A stretch of 25,140 nt of DNA, from IMG/VR virus record IMGVR_UViG_3300047487_000042, positions 1 through 25,140 of that record, one strand, 5' to 3'. The notes beneath the pieces are model-generated. The model was given only the letters and a program-made list of their open reading frames with translations. It was not told the DNA's origin and ran no database searches. Both the position numbers and the translations under genes were made by a program. Source of the DNA: a virus. Positions 4,710 through 10,354 of the stretch are shown here, piece after piece (the first letter of the stretch is position 1; each line of letters begins with the position of its first letter).

Positions 4710-5448
4710 TCATCGCTCCTTGGTTTTGCAGCCAACGCAGGCCGACTTCCTTGTTCCGACGCTCCAGGGCCTCCTGCTTGTTGAGGGTCGCGCCACCTTC
4801 CCTCGTCAGCCAACTGGCCTTGAATCCACCCCATCCTCGAAGGCAGCACTCCTTCAGAGCCTCCTGCATAGAGATGCCTGCCTTGACGACCTCGGCCTCG
4901 ACTTGAGCCATGGCGGTCTTGGTCAACGGCAACTTCTTGGCTCTTCTGATGGCCAACCAGTCTTCCCAGACTTGGGGTTCAACACCATCGAAGCACTCGA
5001 CGACAGTCGATGTGCGTGTATTTCTAACCTTGGTTTCTGGTTGTTGGTTCTTGGTTATTGGTTCTTGGTTATTGGTTGGTTGCACGTCCGTTGAACGTCC
5101 GTTGAGCGTCTGTTCTACGGATGCATTACGGATGTTCTGCCGACGCTCTGCAGACGCTTTACCGGCGCGTGACGCCTGATCCTTTTTCCCGCGATAGTGC
5201 GCGATCTCCTGCTCACAGCGGGCATGGAAGTACCCATCAGGGGTGTAGGTGAACATATCGTTCAGCACATCCCGGATGACGCTTGGCTCAACGCGGATGC
5301 GCTTGGCAACCCACTCCATGTCAAGAGGGATCGGGCCTTCAAGGTCGTAGTACATATCGATCAGGCGCCGATATGCCAAGTCCTCCTCGTTGCTCAGGTG
5401 AGCGGTGGAGGCCCTGTAGTCACCAATGTGGAACTGGTAGTAGTGCAT
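4696..5448 (-). CDS. DUF1376 replication-initiation-like protein, 251 aa
   Basis: Residues 1-85 are a DUF1376 domain: MHYYQFHIGDYRASTAHLS, then EDLAYRRLIDMYYDLEGPIP and a winged-helix-like remainder. Residues about 95-140 form a polar low-complexity linker (QPTNNQEPITKNQQPE). Residues 155-215 are a small Trp-rich helical domain (VWEDWLAIRRAKKLPLTKTA, then GWGGFKASWL) typical of phage O/DnaT-like replication proteins. Such proteins are thought to bind the phage origin and recruit helicase machinery (family inference). The start is ATG at 5448 with AAGGAC six bases upstream. An in-frame upstream extension to GTG 5562 has no clear Shine-Dalgarno and would cover a structured leader, so it is rejected. 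The linker DNA is a dense array of direct repeats. Confidence 0.82.
   Translation of the reverse strand: MHYYQFHIGDYRASTAHLSNEEDLAYRRLIDMYYDLEGPIPLDMEWVAKRIRVEPSVIRDVLNDMFTYTPDGYFHARCEQEIAHYRGKKDQASRAGKASAERRQNIRNASVEQTLNGRSTDVQPTNNQEPITKNQQPETKVRNTRTSTVVECFDGVEPQVWEDWLAIRRAKKLPLTKTAMAQVEAEVVKAGISMQEALKECCLRGWGGFKASWLTREGGATLNKQEALERRNKEVGLRWLQNQGAMNESE
5029..5160. repeat. Cluster of 7-bp and 11-bp direct repeats inside the replication gene (candidate origin)
   Basis: Seven consecutive heptads of the form NTTGGTT (two with one change) run 5029-5077. Next come 11-bp units ACGTCCGTTGA (5084-5094 and 5095-5105) plus a degenerate third copy to 5116. TACGGATG is then repeated at an 11-base interval (from 5116 and 5127). 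Finally GACGCT is repeated at about an 11-base interval near 5140-5160. The cluster corresponds to the disordered linker of the DUF1376 protein. Short iterons embedded in the initiator gene are the arrangement of the lambda origin in gene O. An AT-rich unwinding element is not obvious, so origin function is inference. Confidence 0.5.
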
Positions 5449-5453
5449 CAGTT

Positions 5454-5544
5454 GTCCTTGGGTGGACAGCCTCAGGGTGAGAATTCCGAGGCGGGCCAAC
5501 CCATTGCGGGTCTTGATCGGGCCTGAAGCCGTCCGCCCAAGGAC
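5454..5544 (-). promoter_or_regulatory. Long RNA hairpin in the leader of the DUF1376 gene, sequestering its Shine-Dalgarno
   Basis: In the leftward transcript, a 5' arm (5544-5522, beginning GTCCTTGGGCGG) can pair over 23 positions with a 3' arm (5476-5454, ending CACCCAAGGAC): 20 Watson-Crick pairs, two G-U and one C-A mismatch by my count. The 45-nt loop (5521-5477) can form at least one more small stem (ACCC/GGGT around GCAAT). The 3' arm ends with AAGGAC, the Shine-Dalgarno of the gene whose ATG is at 5448, so folding would hide it. The 150-base gap between the Cro-like gene and the replication gene holds this element and no convincing gene. Confidence 0.6.
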
Positions 5545-5594
5545 ACTGACTTGCAAGCCCACCTTATGCGCTTCTCACGGCGCTGATGAGCATC

Positions 5595-5798
5595 TTAATC
5601 GCCAAACAAGTCAGGGCGCAAGTCCCTGCGCGTCACAAGCCCTTGCGTGGCATCTTCGATCCTCTTGGCCAGGGCTGCGGAGCACTTGCGCTTCTCGTGG
5701 ATCAAGAGGGACATCCAGGACTGGGTCACGCCCAGGTACTCGGCCATCTCCTTGATCGCTCCGATCGGCTCTTCGTCAAAGTATTGTTTGAGTTTCAT
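5595..5798 (-). CDS. YdaS/Cro-like helix-turn-helix DNA-binding protein, 67 aa
   Basis: This is a small repressor/Cro-type protein. Residues 10-35 read EPIGAIKEMAEYLGVTQSWM then SLLIHEKRK, a helix-turn-helix with the recognition helix around TQSWMSLLI. The C-terminal IEDATQGLVTRRDLRPD is the signature of YdaS_antitoxin/Cro proteins of lambdoid prophages. It is the first gene of the leftward early block and faces the rightward block across a 103-base region with a palindromic operator, so it probably controls both directions. The ATG at 5798 is immediately preceded by GGAAGG, an unusually short Shine-Dalgarno spacing that may limit translation. No CI-like partner gene is in the window. Confidence 0.82.
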   Translation of the reverse strand: MKLKQYFDEEPIGAIKEMAEYLGVTQSWMSLLIHEKRKCSAALAKRIEDATQGLVTRRDLRPDLFGD

Positions 5799-5819
5799 CC
5801 TTCCAGTCTACTTGAACTT

Positions 5820-5825
5820 TTTATA
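5820..5825 (-). promoter_or_regulatory. Candidate -10 element for the leftward early promoter
   Basis: Read leftward the hexamer is TATAAA (5/6 to consensus), about 22 bases upstream of the Cro-like gene's ATG. The -35 region at a 17-base spacing (5848-5843) is AACACC, which is poor, but it lies in one arm of the palindromic operator, so this promoter may be regulator-dependent. The assignment is by eye. Confidence 0.35.
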
Positions 5826-5826
5826 C

Positions 5827-5848
5827 AACACAATGTTGACATGGTGTT
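5827..5848. promoter_or_regulatory. 22-bp near-perfect palindrome, candidate operator of the early switch
   Basis: The arms AACACAATGT and ACATGGTGTT flank a central TG; nine of ten arm positions are complementary. It lies in the only divergent intergenic region of the window, between the Cro-like gene and the rightward early genes, and contains the TTGACA of the candidate rightward promoter. It is a good candidate binding site for the YdaS/Cro-like protein or for an unseen repressor. Confidence 0.6.
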
Positions 5849-5864
5849 TGAGTTGTGATCCACT
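5836..5864 (+). promoter_or_regulatory. Candidate rightward early promoter
   Basis: A perfect -35 TTGACA (5836-5841) is followed after 17 bases by TCCACT (5859-5864), which matches the -10 consensus at only three positions. The downstream gene starts at 5902 with AAAGG seven bases before it. The strong -35 lies in the centre of the operator palindrome, so a bound repressor would block it. The weak -10 makes the assignment tentative. Confidence 0.35.
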
Positions 5865-5901
5865 GCATTCACGCCAAAGAGGCGGTCACTGAAAGGTTGA
5901 A

Positions 5902-6108
5902 ATGAAGCATCTGCCCTACAACACCGGCAAAGTCCTCATCGGATGCCGGTACGAGCCTTCCACGAAGGTCGAGTTCAGCCGTGATGCTGAACGCCTCCAA
6001 ATGGCCCTGATCGGGCCTCCCAAGCGAGAAGTCACTCCGGGCTACTACCTGAGCCTTGCGGCTATTTGCGTCGCTCTGATGGCGGCTTTGATGTGGGTGA
6101 CGAAATGA
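5902..6108 (+). CDS. Small conserved-looking phage protein with C-terminal TM, 68 aa
   Basis: First gene of the rightward early block; ATG follows AAAGGTTGA. The N-terminal part, MKHLPYNTGKVLIGCRYEP, followed by FSRDAERLQMALIG, matches a pattern I recall from many short phage proteins near the replication control region. Their function is unknown. Here a hydrophobic tail (YYLSLAAICVALMAALMWV, about residues 48-66) adds one likely TM segment with an N-in orientation. The stop overlaps the next start (ATGA). The conserved N-terminal motif without any catalytic residue suggests an interaction role, perhaps with host machinery at the membrane (inference). Confidence 0.7.
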   Translation: MKHLPYNTGKVLIGCRYEPSTKVEFSRDAERLQMALIGPPKREVTPGYYLSLAAICVALMAALMWVTK

Positions 6109-6308
6109 AAAACATGAGAGTTCTGATGTCGGGCTCAACCGTTCGGATGATTGCCCAAGAGGCCGATGCTGCTATCGAAGCAGCCCGCCTGTCGTTCGTC
6201 ACCAACCGTCCGCTTACGGGTGATGAGTGGCGCAAGATCATGGAAGTGGTCACCTACGCCAAGGTGGCTTGCGCCAACGCCCTGCGTGAGGAGGAAGAGA
6301 ATGACTGA
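6105..6308 (+). CDS. Hypothetical early phage protein, 67 aa
   Basis: The start ATG at 6105 overlaps the previous stop (ATGA). Two further in-frame Met codons (6114, 6126) are possible starts. The protein is helical: STVRMIAQEADAAIEAARLS, then PLTGDEWRKIMEVVTYAKVA and an acidic end (LREEEEND). No domain is recognised. An upstream in-frame extension to 6066 lies over the preceding gene and is not needed. It is translationally coupled to both neighbours. Confidence 0.65.
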   Translation: MKNMRVLMSGSTVRMIAQEADAAIEAARLSFVTNRPLTGDEWRKIMEVVTYAKVACANALREEEEND

Positions 6309-6459
6309 CGAAGAATACCTAGAGTGGTTGAAAGATCCCAAGGCCCAGGACGAATACCAGGAGTGGTGCCTGAAGGAAGCCCTGCGTAATGCAGGTTTGA
6401 GCGTGGAAGAAGTGTTGAAAGTAACTGAGAAAGTTTTCTCTAAGGAGCAACAGAAATGA
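6301..6459 (+). CDS. Hypothetical acidic early protein, 52 aa
   Basis: ATG at 6301 lies within the end of the previous gene (8-base overlap) and is preceded by GAGGAGGAAGAGA, a strong Shine-Dalgarno that doubles as coding for that gene's Glu-rich tail. The product is MTDEEYLEWLKDPKAQDEYQ, then a helix (EWCLKEALRNAGLSVEEVLK) and a basic end. It is soluble, has no known motif, and overlaps the SSB-like gene by four bases. It may be a small partner of the SSB/exonuclease pair (position only). Confidence 0.65.
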   Translation: MTDEEYLEWLKDPKAQDEYQEWCLKEALRNAGLSVEEVLKVTEKVFSKEQQK

Positions 6460-7118
6460 GTTTTATCGTAGAAGCATCTGGTGGTGGTCGTGAGTTCAAG
6501 ACCGTTCCTTCTGGAACCCATCTGGCCCGTCTGTATCGCATCGTTGACTTGGGAACTCAAACCTCCCAGTTCGACGGTGGTGAGGTGAAGATGCAGCGCA
6601 AGGTGATGTTCGGATGGGAGATCCACGGCGAAGACGATAACGGAGCACCTCTCCTGACGGAAGAAGGAAAACCGATGGCCGTCTTCAAGAACTACACCCT
6701 GTCATGGAACGAAGCCGCAACCTTGCGGAAGGATCTGCAGGCTTGGCGAGGACAGCCCTGGACAGACAAGGAAGCCTCACGGTTTGACCTGAAGAACGTC
6801 CTGGGTCAGTGGTGTATGTTGAACATTCTTCACCGCTCTGGAAACAAGGACGGGAAGATCTTCGCCAACGTCGCAGGCATCTCGCCTGTTCCGGGCTTCC
6901 TGAAGAAGCAGGGTCTTCCTGAGGGTCACAACGAACTGCAGATGTTCCGCCTCGGAGACCCGGACTGGGAACTGTTTGAGACCTTCTCTAAAGGTCTAAA
7001 AGCCAAGATTGAGTCCTCGCCCGAGTACAAGGCACTGGCCAACACCGGTTCTTCCGGCAACGGGAAGAAGAGTCTCGCGTCCATGAGCAATGACTTGGAT
7101 GAGGACATCCCCTTCTAA
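6456..7118 (+). CDS. Single-stranded DNA-binding-like protein with acidic tail, 220 aa
   Basis: The first about 150 residues have the beta-rich, aromatic pattern of an OB-fold phage ssDNA-binding protein: PSGTHLARLYRIVDLGTQ, then MQRKVMFGWEIHGED, ending in a segment LGQWCMLNILH. Residues 195-220 are a Ser/Gly linker with the acidic terminus DLDEDIPF, the classic SSB tail motif that recruits replication and recombination partners. ATG is within AAATGAG, with AAGGAG upstream. The adjacent exonuclease supports a recombination/replication role: coating ssDNA produced by resection. Phage SSBs of this kind are often annotated as hypothetical or DUF669-like. The exact subfamily is uncertain. Confidence 0.75.
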   Translation: MSFIVEASGGGREFKTVPSGTHLARLYRIVDLGTQTSQFDGGEVKMQRKVMFGWEIHGEDDNGAPLLTEEGKPMAVFKNYTLSWNEAATLRKDLQAWRGQPWTDKEASRFDLKNVLGQWCMLNILHRSGNKDGKIFANVAGISPVPGFLKKQGLPEGHNELQMFRLGDPDWELFETFSKGLKAKIESSPEYKALANTGSSGNGKKSLASMSNDLDEDIPF

Positions 7119-7127
7119 GGAGCAAAC

Positions 7128-7895
7128 ATGATCGTCAGAGCATCTGAGAGTCAGCACTGGTACACCAAGTCTGGGGAACCGGCTTACTCGGTCAAGAACA
7201 AGGACGGGCATCAGCGACCAACCACCCTTCGGGATGCGCGGAAGTTGGGGCTCGTCCCTTCTGTGACCACCATCATCAAATGCGCCGCATCTCCGGGTCT
7301 TGAGGCTTGGAAACTGCAGCAGATGATGCTCGCGGCCCTGACCCTTCCTAGGGCCCCAGAAGAGACGGAAGAGTCCTTCATCAGCCGGATTCAGTCCGAC
7401 TCCAAGGAACAGGCCAAAGCCGCAGCGGAGAGGGGTTCAGAGGTCCATGCGGCCCTTGAATCCTTCTTCGAGACCCGCCATGTCACCTCGAAGTTCTCGG
7501 GCGCTGTACTGGGAACTGAGAGCCAGATCGTCAAAGTTTTTGGCGACCTAGAGTGGTCTACAGAGAAGTCTTTTGGTCACCCCCTAGGTTTTGGGGGAAA
7601 AGTAGACCTTCATTCCTCGGATGGGAATGGGGTGGTGATCGATTTTAAGACCAAGGAGTTCACAAGTGACCAAGTGGAGAAGGTACAGGGATACGACGAG
7701 CACCTCATGCAACTGGCTGCCTACCGCGTTGGGTTGGATCTGCCTGATGCTCGATGCGCGAACGTCTTCGTCTCGGTGACAGAGCCGGGACTGGTCGTGG
7801 TGAGGGAGTGGTCACAAGAAGACCTTGGCAGGGGAAGACTTATGTTTGAGTCTCTCCTGAACTATTGGTACGCAAAGTCAGGACTGGAGAGATAA
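7128..7895 (+). CDS. PD-(D/E)XK exonuclease, RecB/Cas4-like, 255 aa
   Basis: This is a DNA nuclease of the RecB/lambda-exonuclease fold. Visible motifs are GSEVHAAL with His107 (helix before the core), GFGGKVD ending at Asp160, then IDFKTKE with Asp172 and Lys174 (the D...DxK catalytic core), and QLAAY at 195-199 (motif QxxxY typical of RecB/Cas4 types). The N-terminal SVTTII segment is also common in this class. No Cys cluster for a Fe-S site is evident. ATG follows AAGGAGCAAAC nine bases after the SSB-like gene. It probably resects dsDNA ends for recombination, though no annealase (Red-beta, Erf, RecT) is in the window. Confidence 0.85.
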   Translation: MIVRASESQHWYTKSGEPAYSVKNKDGHQRPTTLRDARKLGLVPSVTTIIKCAASPGLEAWKLQQMMLAALTLPRAPEETEESFISRIQSDSKEQAKAAAERGSEVHAALESFFETRHVTSKFSGAVLGTESQIVKVFGDLEWSTEKSFGHPLGFGGKVDLHSSDGNGVVIDFKTKEFTSDQVEKVQGYDEHLMQLAAYRVGLDLPDARCANVFVSVTEPGLVVVREWSQEDLGRGRLMFESLLNYWYAKSGLER

Positions 7896-8063
7896 ATGAA
7901 CGACTTCTGGAGCGTTGCGCTTGTGATCTGGACTGTGTTGGCTTGGCTGACACATATCGTGGTGGCGATCTCGTCTAGCAAGTGGATCCTTCTACTGGCA
8001 GGCGCGATCTTCTTCCCCGTGGGCTGTGTCCACGGGACTGGTGTTTGGTTTGGCTTTTTCTAA
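7896..8063 (+). CDS. Small two-TM membrane protein, 55 aa
   Basis: ATG starts immediately after the exonuclease stop, with GGAGAG upstream inside that gene's end. The product starts MNDFWSVALVIWTVLAWLTH. It has two hydrophobic segments (about residues 5-25 and 30-46) separated by SSSK, then FPVGCVHGTGVWFGFF. The repeated aromatic and Gly motif GxxxGxWFGxF resembles small membrane proteins found next to recombination genes in many phages, with unknown role (perhaps superinfection exclusion). It fills what would otherwise be a 177-base gap, and its spacing is fully consistent with the operon. Confidence 0.68.
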   Translation: MNDFWSVALVIWTVLAWLTHIVVAISSSKWILLLAGAIFFPVGCVHGTGVWFGFF

Positions 8064-8072
8064 GGAGAGAAC

Positions 8073-8450
8073 ATGATTACCCTACAACTCACCCCTGTGC
8101 AGTACGACATCGTCAAGGCTGCAGTCGTGGCCTACAGCAACGGCCTGATGAAGGTCATTGACGAGGCCCAGGCGCCCCTTTTCTTCCAAGAACCGGAAGA
8201 GCCGGAGATCCCCGCGCTCAATATCCCCAAGGGCTTCAGCCTGAATGAGCAGCAGGTCCGGGCCATGAAGGATGCAGGGGCTTGGGACGACCTGCCCAGG
8301 CGAGTCAATGTCATCAAGGGCTACATCAGTGAGCACCGCAAGAACCTCCGGGCCGAGAAGGCCGCTGCCAAGAAAGCCGCTCCGTATGGCTTGAAGAAGG
8401 ACGGTACTCCTCGCAAGGCCCCTGGCCGCAAGCCGAAGGTGGCAGCATGA
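8073..8450 (+). CDS. Phage protein with basic AT-hook-like tail, 125 aa
   Basis: ATG follows TAAGGAGAGAAC. The N-terminal about 85 residues are helical (QYDIVKAAVVAYSNGLMKVI) with an acidic EPEEPEIP linker. The C-terminal 40 residues are Lys/Ala-rich and end KKDGTPRKAPGRKPKVAA, close to AT-hook or histone-H1-like tails (GRKP core). It is likely a nucleic-acid-binding accessory protein; the specific target is unknown. It overlaps the next gene by four bases (ATGA). No enzymatic motif is visible. Alternatively the tail is only a flexible region that binds other acidic proteins. Confidence 0.65.
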   Translation: MITLQLTPVQYDIVKAAVVAYSNGLMKVIDEAQAPLFFQEPEEPEIPALNIPKGFSLNEQQVRAMKDAGAWDDLPRRVNVIKGYISEHRKNLRAEKAAAKKAAPYGLKKDGTPRKAPGRKPKVAA

Positions 8451-8668
8451 TGCTCACAACCGAAGAGGTCAAAGAAGCCTTCCGGACCATCTGGTTGGAG
8501 GAGAACTACGCCTTTCTTGAAGAAGACTTAGTGAAACTCGCCAATGGCTTTATCGCTGCGGCTGCGCCTAAAATCGCCCGAGCAGAGCGAGAAATGTGCA
8601 TCGAGTTCGTGCGGTCTCTCAACGGGGTGGTCGCAGACGCCCTGCAGGAGAAGCGCCGTGACGCCTGA
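8447..8668 (+). CDS. Hypothetical early phage protein, 73 aa
   Basis: Two tandem ATG codons (8447 and 8450) can serve as start, overlapping the previous stop. The product is an acidic-to-neutral helical protein (TEEVKEAFRTIWLEENYAFL, EDLVKLANGFIAAAAPKIA, REMCIEFVRSLNGVVADA). It ends basic (EKRRDA), overlapping the next gene's GTG start by 11 bases. No family or motif is recognised. It belongs to a run of five short coupled genes of unknown role. Confidence 0.62.
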   Translation: MMLTTEEVKEAFRTIWLEENYAFLEEDLVKLANGFIAAAAPKIARAEREMCIEFVRSLNGVVADALQEKRRDA

Positions 8669-8882
8669 GGAGTTCATTGATGCACTGTTCGGGAAGGGGT
8701 GGACGAACGATCAACTGCCCCTCTTCCTTGAAGTGTTGAAGGGATTCGACCGGGACTCCAAGCGGTATCACGAGATCCGAGACATCTTGGCCAACACAAA
8801 CGGGTTCGTTGCAACTAGGGAGCAACTCAGTGAAATTGATGACTTGGTTGACGAGGCAGCCCGATATGCCGGACCTGTTTGA
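8658..8882 (+). CDS. Hypothetical early phage protein, 74 aa (GTG start)
   Basis: GTG at 8658 follows GGAGAAGCGCC, inside the end of the previous gene, and gives a natural protein start (MTPEEFIDALFGKGWTNDQL). The middle (PLFLEVLKGFDRDSKRYHEI) and end (QLSEIDDLVDEAARYAGPV) are helical and acidic. It is soluble, with no known motif. The next gene starts 17 bases before its stop. The region before 8658 in the same frame is not used, because it lies inside the preceding gene. Confidence 0.62.
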   Translation: MTPEEFIDALFGKGWTNDQLPLFLEVLKGFDRDSKRYHEIRDILANTNGFVATREQLSEIDDLVDEAARYAGPV

Positions 8883-9033
8883 CTACGCCCCGATGCTTAT
8901 CAAGATCGATCAACTTGAACGCAGGATTCATGACCTGTGCCTTGAGAAGCAGCACAAGGAAGCGATTCTTCTGGTTGATGAGTTGATGGAGCAGTGCGCG
9001 GTGCTCAAGAAGTGGCTGAAGGCCCAGAAATGA
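8866..9033 (+). CDS. Hypothetical early phage protein, 55 aa
   Basis: ATG at 8866 (MPDLFDYAPMLIKIDQLERR) follows GAGG with a nine-base spacing. An earlier in-frame ATG at 8839 would add MTWLTRQPD but has a poorer Shine-Dalgarno. The rest is a single amphipathic helical protein (EKQHKEAILLVDELMEQCAV), probably a coiled-coil dimer. It is coupled to the next gene by ATGA. No function is recognised. Confidence 0.6.
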   Translation: MPDLFDYAPMLIKIDQLERRIHDLCLEKQHKEAILLVDELMEQCAVLKKWLKAQK

Positions 9034-9251
9034 TCCTCATCAAGATCAGCAAGGGGAAGTTGGAAGCAAACTGGGATGAGATCGTCGCCCTGGCTGACGA
9101 GTTCGACCAAGGGTCTAACACCGAAGATGCTTACATGAGCAAGATCTTCTCGCTGATCTTCGACAAGGGTTACGAACAGGCCCTTGTGGATATGGAAGAG
9201 CACAACAGAAGGCTCCTTGTCCTCGCCACTTGTACAGGCGGACACGCATAA
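9030..9251 (+). CDS. Hypothetical early phage protein, 73 aa, last gene of rightward block
   Basis: ATG at 9030 overlaps the previous stop. The product starts MILIKISKGKLEANWDEIVA. It has a helical middle (MSKIFSLIFDKGYEQALVDM) and a short tail with Cys (ATCTGGHA). It is soluble and no domain is recognised. Its stop codon is directly followed by the hairpin that separates the convergent transcription blocks, so it ends the rightward operon. Confidence 0.62.
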   Translation: MILIKISKGKLEANWDEIVALADEFDQGSNTEDAYMSKIFSLIFDKGYEQALVDMEEHNRRLLVLATCTGGHA

Positions 9252-9272
9252 AAAAGGCCCCCGAAGGGGCCT
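9249..9272 (-). terminator. Intrinsic terminator of the leftward late operon
   Basis: Read leftward, AGGCCCC-TTCG-GGGGCCT (9272-9255) forms a perfect 7-bp stem with a UUCG loop, directly followed by six T (9254-9249): a textbook rho-independent terminator for the leftward structural genes ending at 9311. For the rightward transcript the U-tract is missing (AACTCTCT follows), so it is at best a weak stop there. The only unassigned bases nearby are 9273-9310, which contain a minor CTCTCT/AGAGAG inverted repeat. Confidence 0.82.
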
Positions 9273-9310
9273 AACTCTCTGGTTTGGCAACTGGAGAGAG
9301 AGGAGAGATT

Positions 9311-10351
9311 CTATTGCGGGGCTTGTTCTACAGCCTGCTGCTGCTCTAGAACAGACTTGTAGGGCTTGTACTTGTCATAGAGGTACAGAGCCAACGGAGA
9401 CAGGACTGCAGCCCCAACCCGCGCCACTGGGTGGATTTGTGGGAGCAGAGACAAGAGGCTTCCCGCAGTAGATCCTGCAGCCACCTTCGCGCCCAGTGGA
9501 TCTACATCCCGGCGCATCATGTACTGCTGAATGCCTTCTGCGGTTCCAACGCCGCCCATCGCGCCAGACACCCGCGGGGAAGACAAAAGAGCCCCGCCCA
9601 TCTCCACTGCCGGAGAGACTACAGCCCCCATGCCGCGACGAGCCATACCCGCCGCCTGCTGCAGGGCTCCAGGCTTTTGTTGCATGGTGTACCCGCCGGT
9701 CTCAGGAGGCGTAGGAGGGCCCATAAACGGCTTGGGCTCAACAGGCTTTGGGCCCGCCGTCTGAGGGGCCTCAGAGCGAGGCGTCAACACTCCAGATGGG
9801 GTGGCTGTCATGCCAGGAAGCGAAGAGAACAGATCCTGAGCGCTTCGTCCAACGATGCCGCGACGACGCATCTCGTTGATGAGTTCAGTCATCTGACGCT
9901 GTCCTGCGGCCTCTTGGGCCGTCTGAACATTGAATCCGGTTGTCCGAGCCCTGCCAGTAGCGCCTGCATCGTCGATCGTTCCTTGCAGGATTCGATCAGA
10001 CAGAGAGCGACCAGGAGCCCCGGCGGCGCCTGCTGTTGGAGCAGAAGGAGCGGCTGCTGTTGGGGCAGCCTGCATTGCCCTAGAAGAAGGACTCGCCGCA
10101 GCGTACAAGGACGGAGGAATTGGCTGTCCTTGAGCCAGTCTCTGGGCAACGATGCGATTGGCCAAACCCTTCGATGCGGCCGCGCCTGCGCCTGCTCCAA
10201 ACAAGTCGTAGAGGATTCGGTCCTCTTCTGAGATTTGCACGGGCGGCTTCTTGTCAGTGACGCCCATATTTTTAAGGTCACTGACGGTCGCTTCGTACTG
10301 CGGGTCAAGTTCCCGCAGGCGCTTCATCACATCATCGTTGTCTTTGCTCAT
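9311..10351 (-). CDS. Putative internal virion (ejection) protein, 346 aa
   Basis: The N-terminus is charged and helical (MSKDNDDVMKRLRELDPQYE). Residues 50-75 form a Gly/Ala-rich helix (LFGAGAGAAASKGLA), 85-115 an Ala/Pro linker, and 195-230 a Pro-rich linker. The C-terminal about 110 residues contain hydrophobic Gly/Ala/Leu stretches (VSPAVEMGGALLSS, SLLSLLPQIHPVARVG). Such mixtures of Ala/Pro linkers and weakly hydrophobic helices are usual for DNA-ejection proteins of podoviruses; sequence identity to a named family is not recognised. ATG at 10351 follows GGAAGGTAAGTC. It is the last gene of the late operon, directly before the terminator, and follows two similar proteins. Confidence 0.65.
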   Translation of the reverse strand: MSKDNDDVMKRLRELDPQYEATVSDLKNMGVTDKKPPVQISEEDRILYDLFGAGAGAAASKGLANRIVAQRLAQGQPIPPSLYAAASPSSRAMQAAPTAAAPSAPTAGAAGAPGRSLSDRILQGTIDDAGATGRARTTGFNVQTAQEAAGQRQMTELINEMRRRGIVGRSAQDLFSSLPGMTATPSGVLTPRSEAPQTAGPKPVEPKPFMGPPTPPETGGYTMQQKPGALQQAAGMARRGMGAVVSPAVEMGGALLSSPRVSGAMGGVGTAEGIQQYMMRRDVDPLGAKVAAGSTAGSLLSLLPQIHPVARVGAAVLSPLALYLYDKYKPYKSVLEQQQAVEQAPQ

Positions 10352-10354
10352 GAC

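Noticed and set aside
5029-5077. Heptad array considered as a CRISPR or telomere-like array
   Set aside because: Units are directly adjacent with no spacers, only seven copies, and in frame with a protein linker.
5449-5562. N-terminal extension of the DUF1376 protein to GTG 5562
   Set aside because: No good Shine-Dalgarno, the DUF1376 domain starts at MHYYQFHIGDY, and the extension DNA is explained by the hairpin.
9431-10231. Open frame of 266 codons on the plus strand
   Set aside because: Antisense to the 346-residue virion protein; Arg/Cys/Ser-rich, without domain features.
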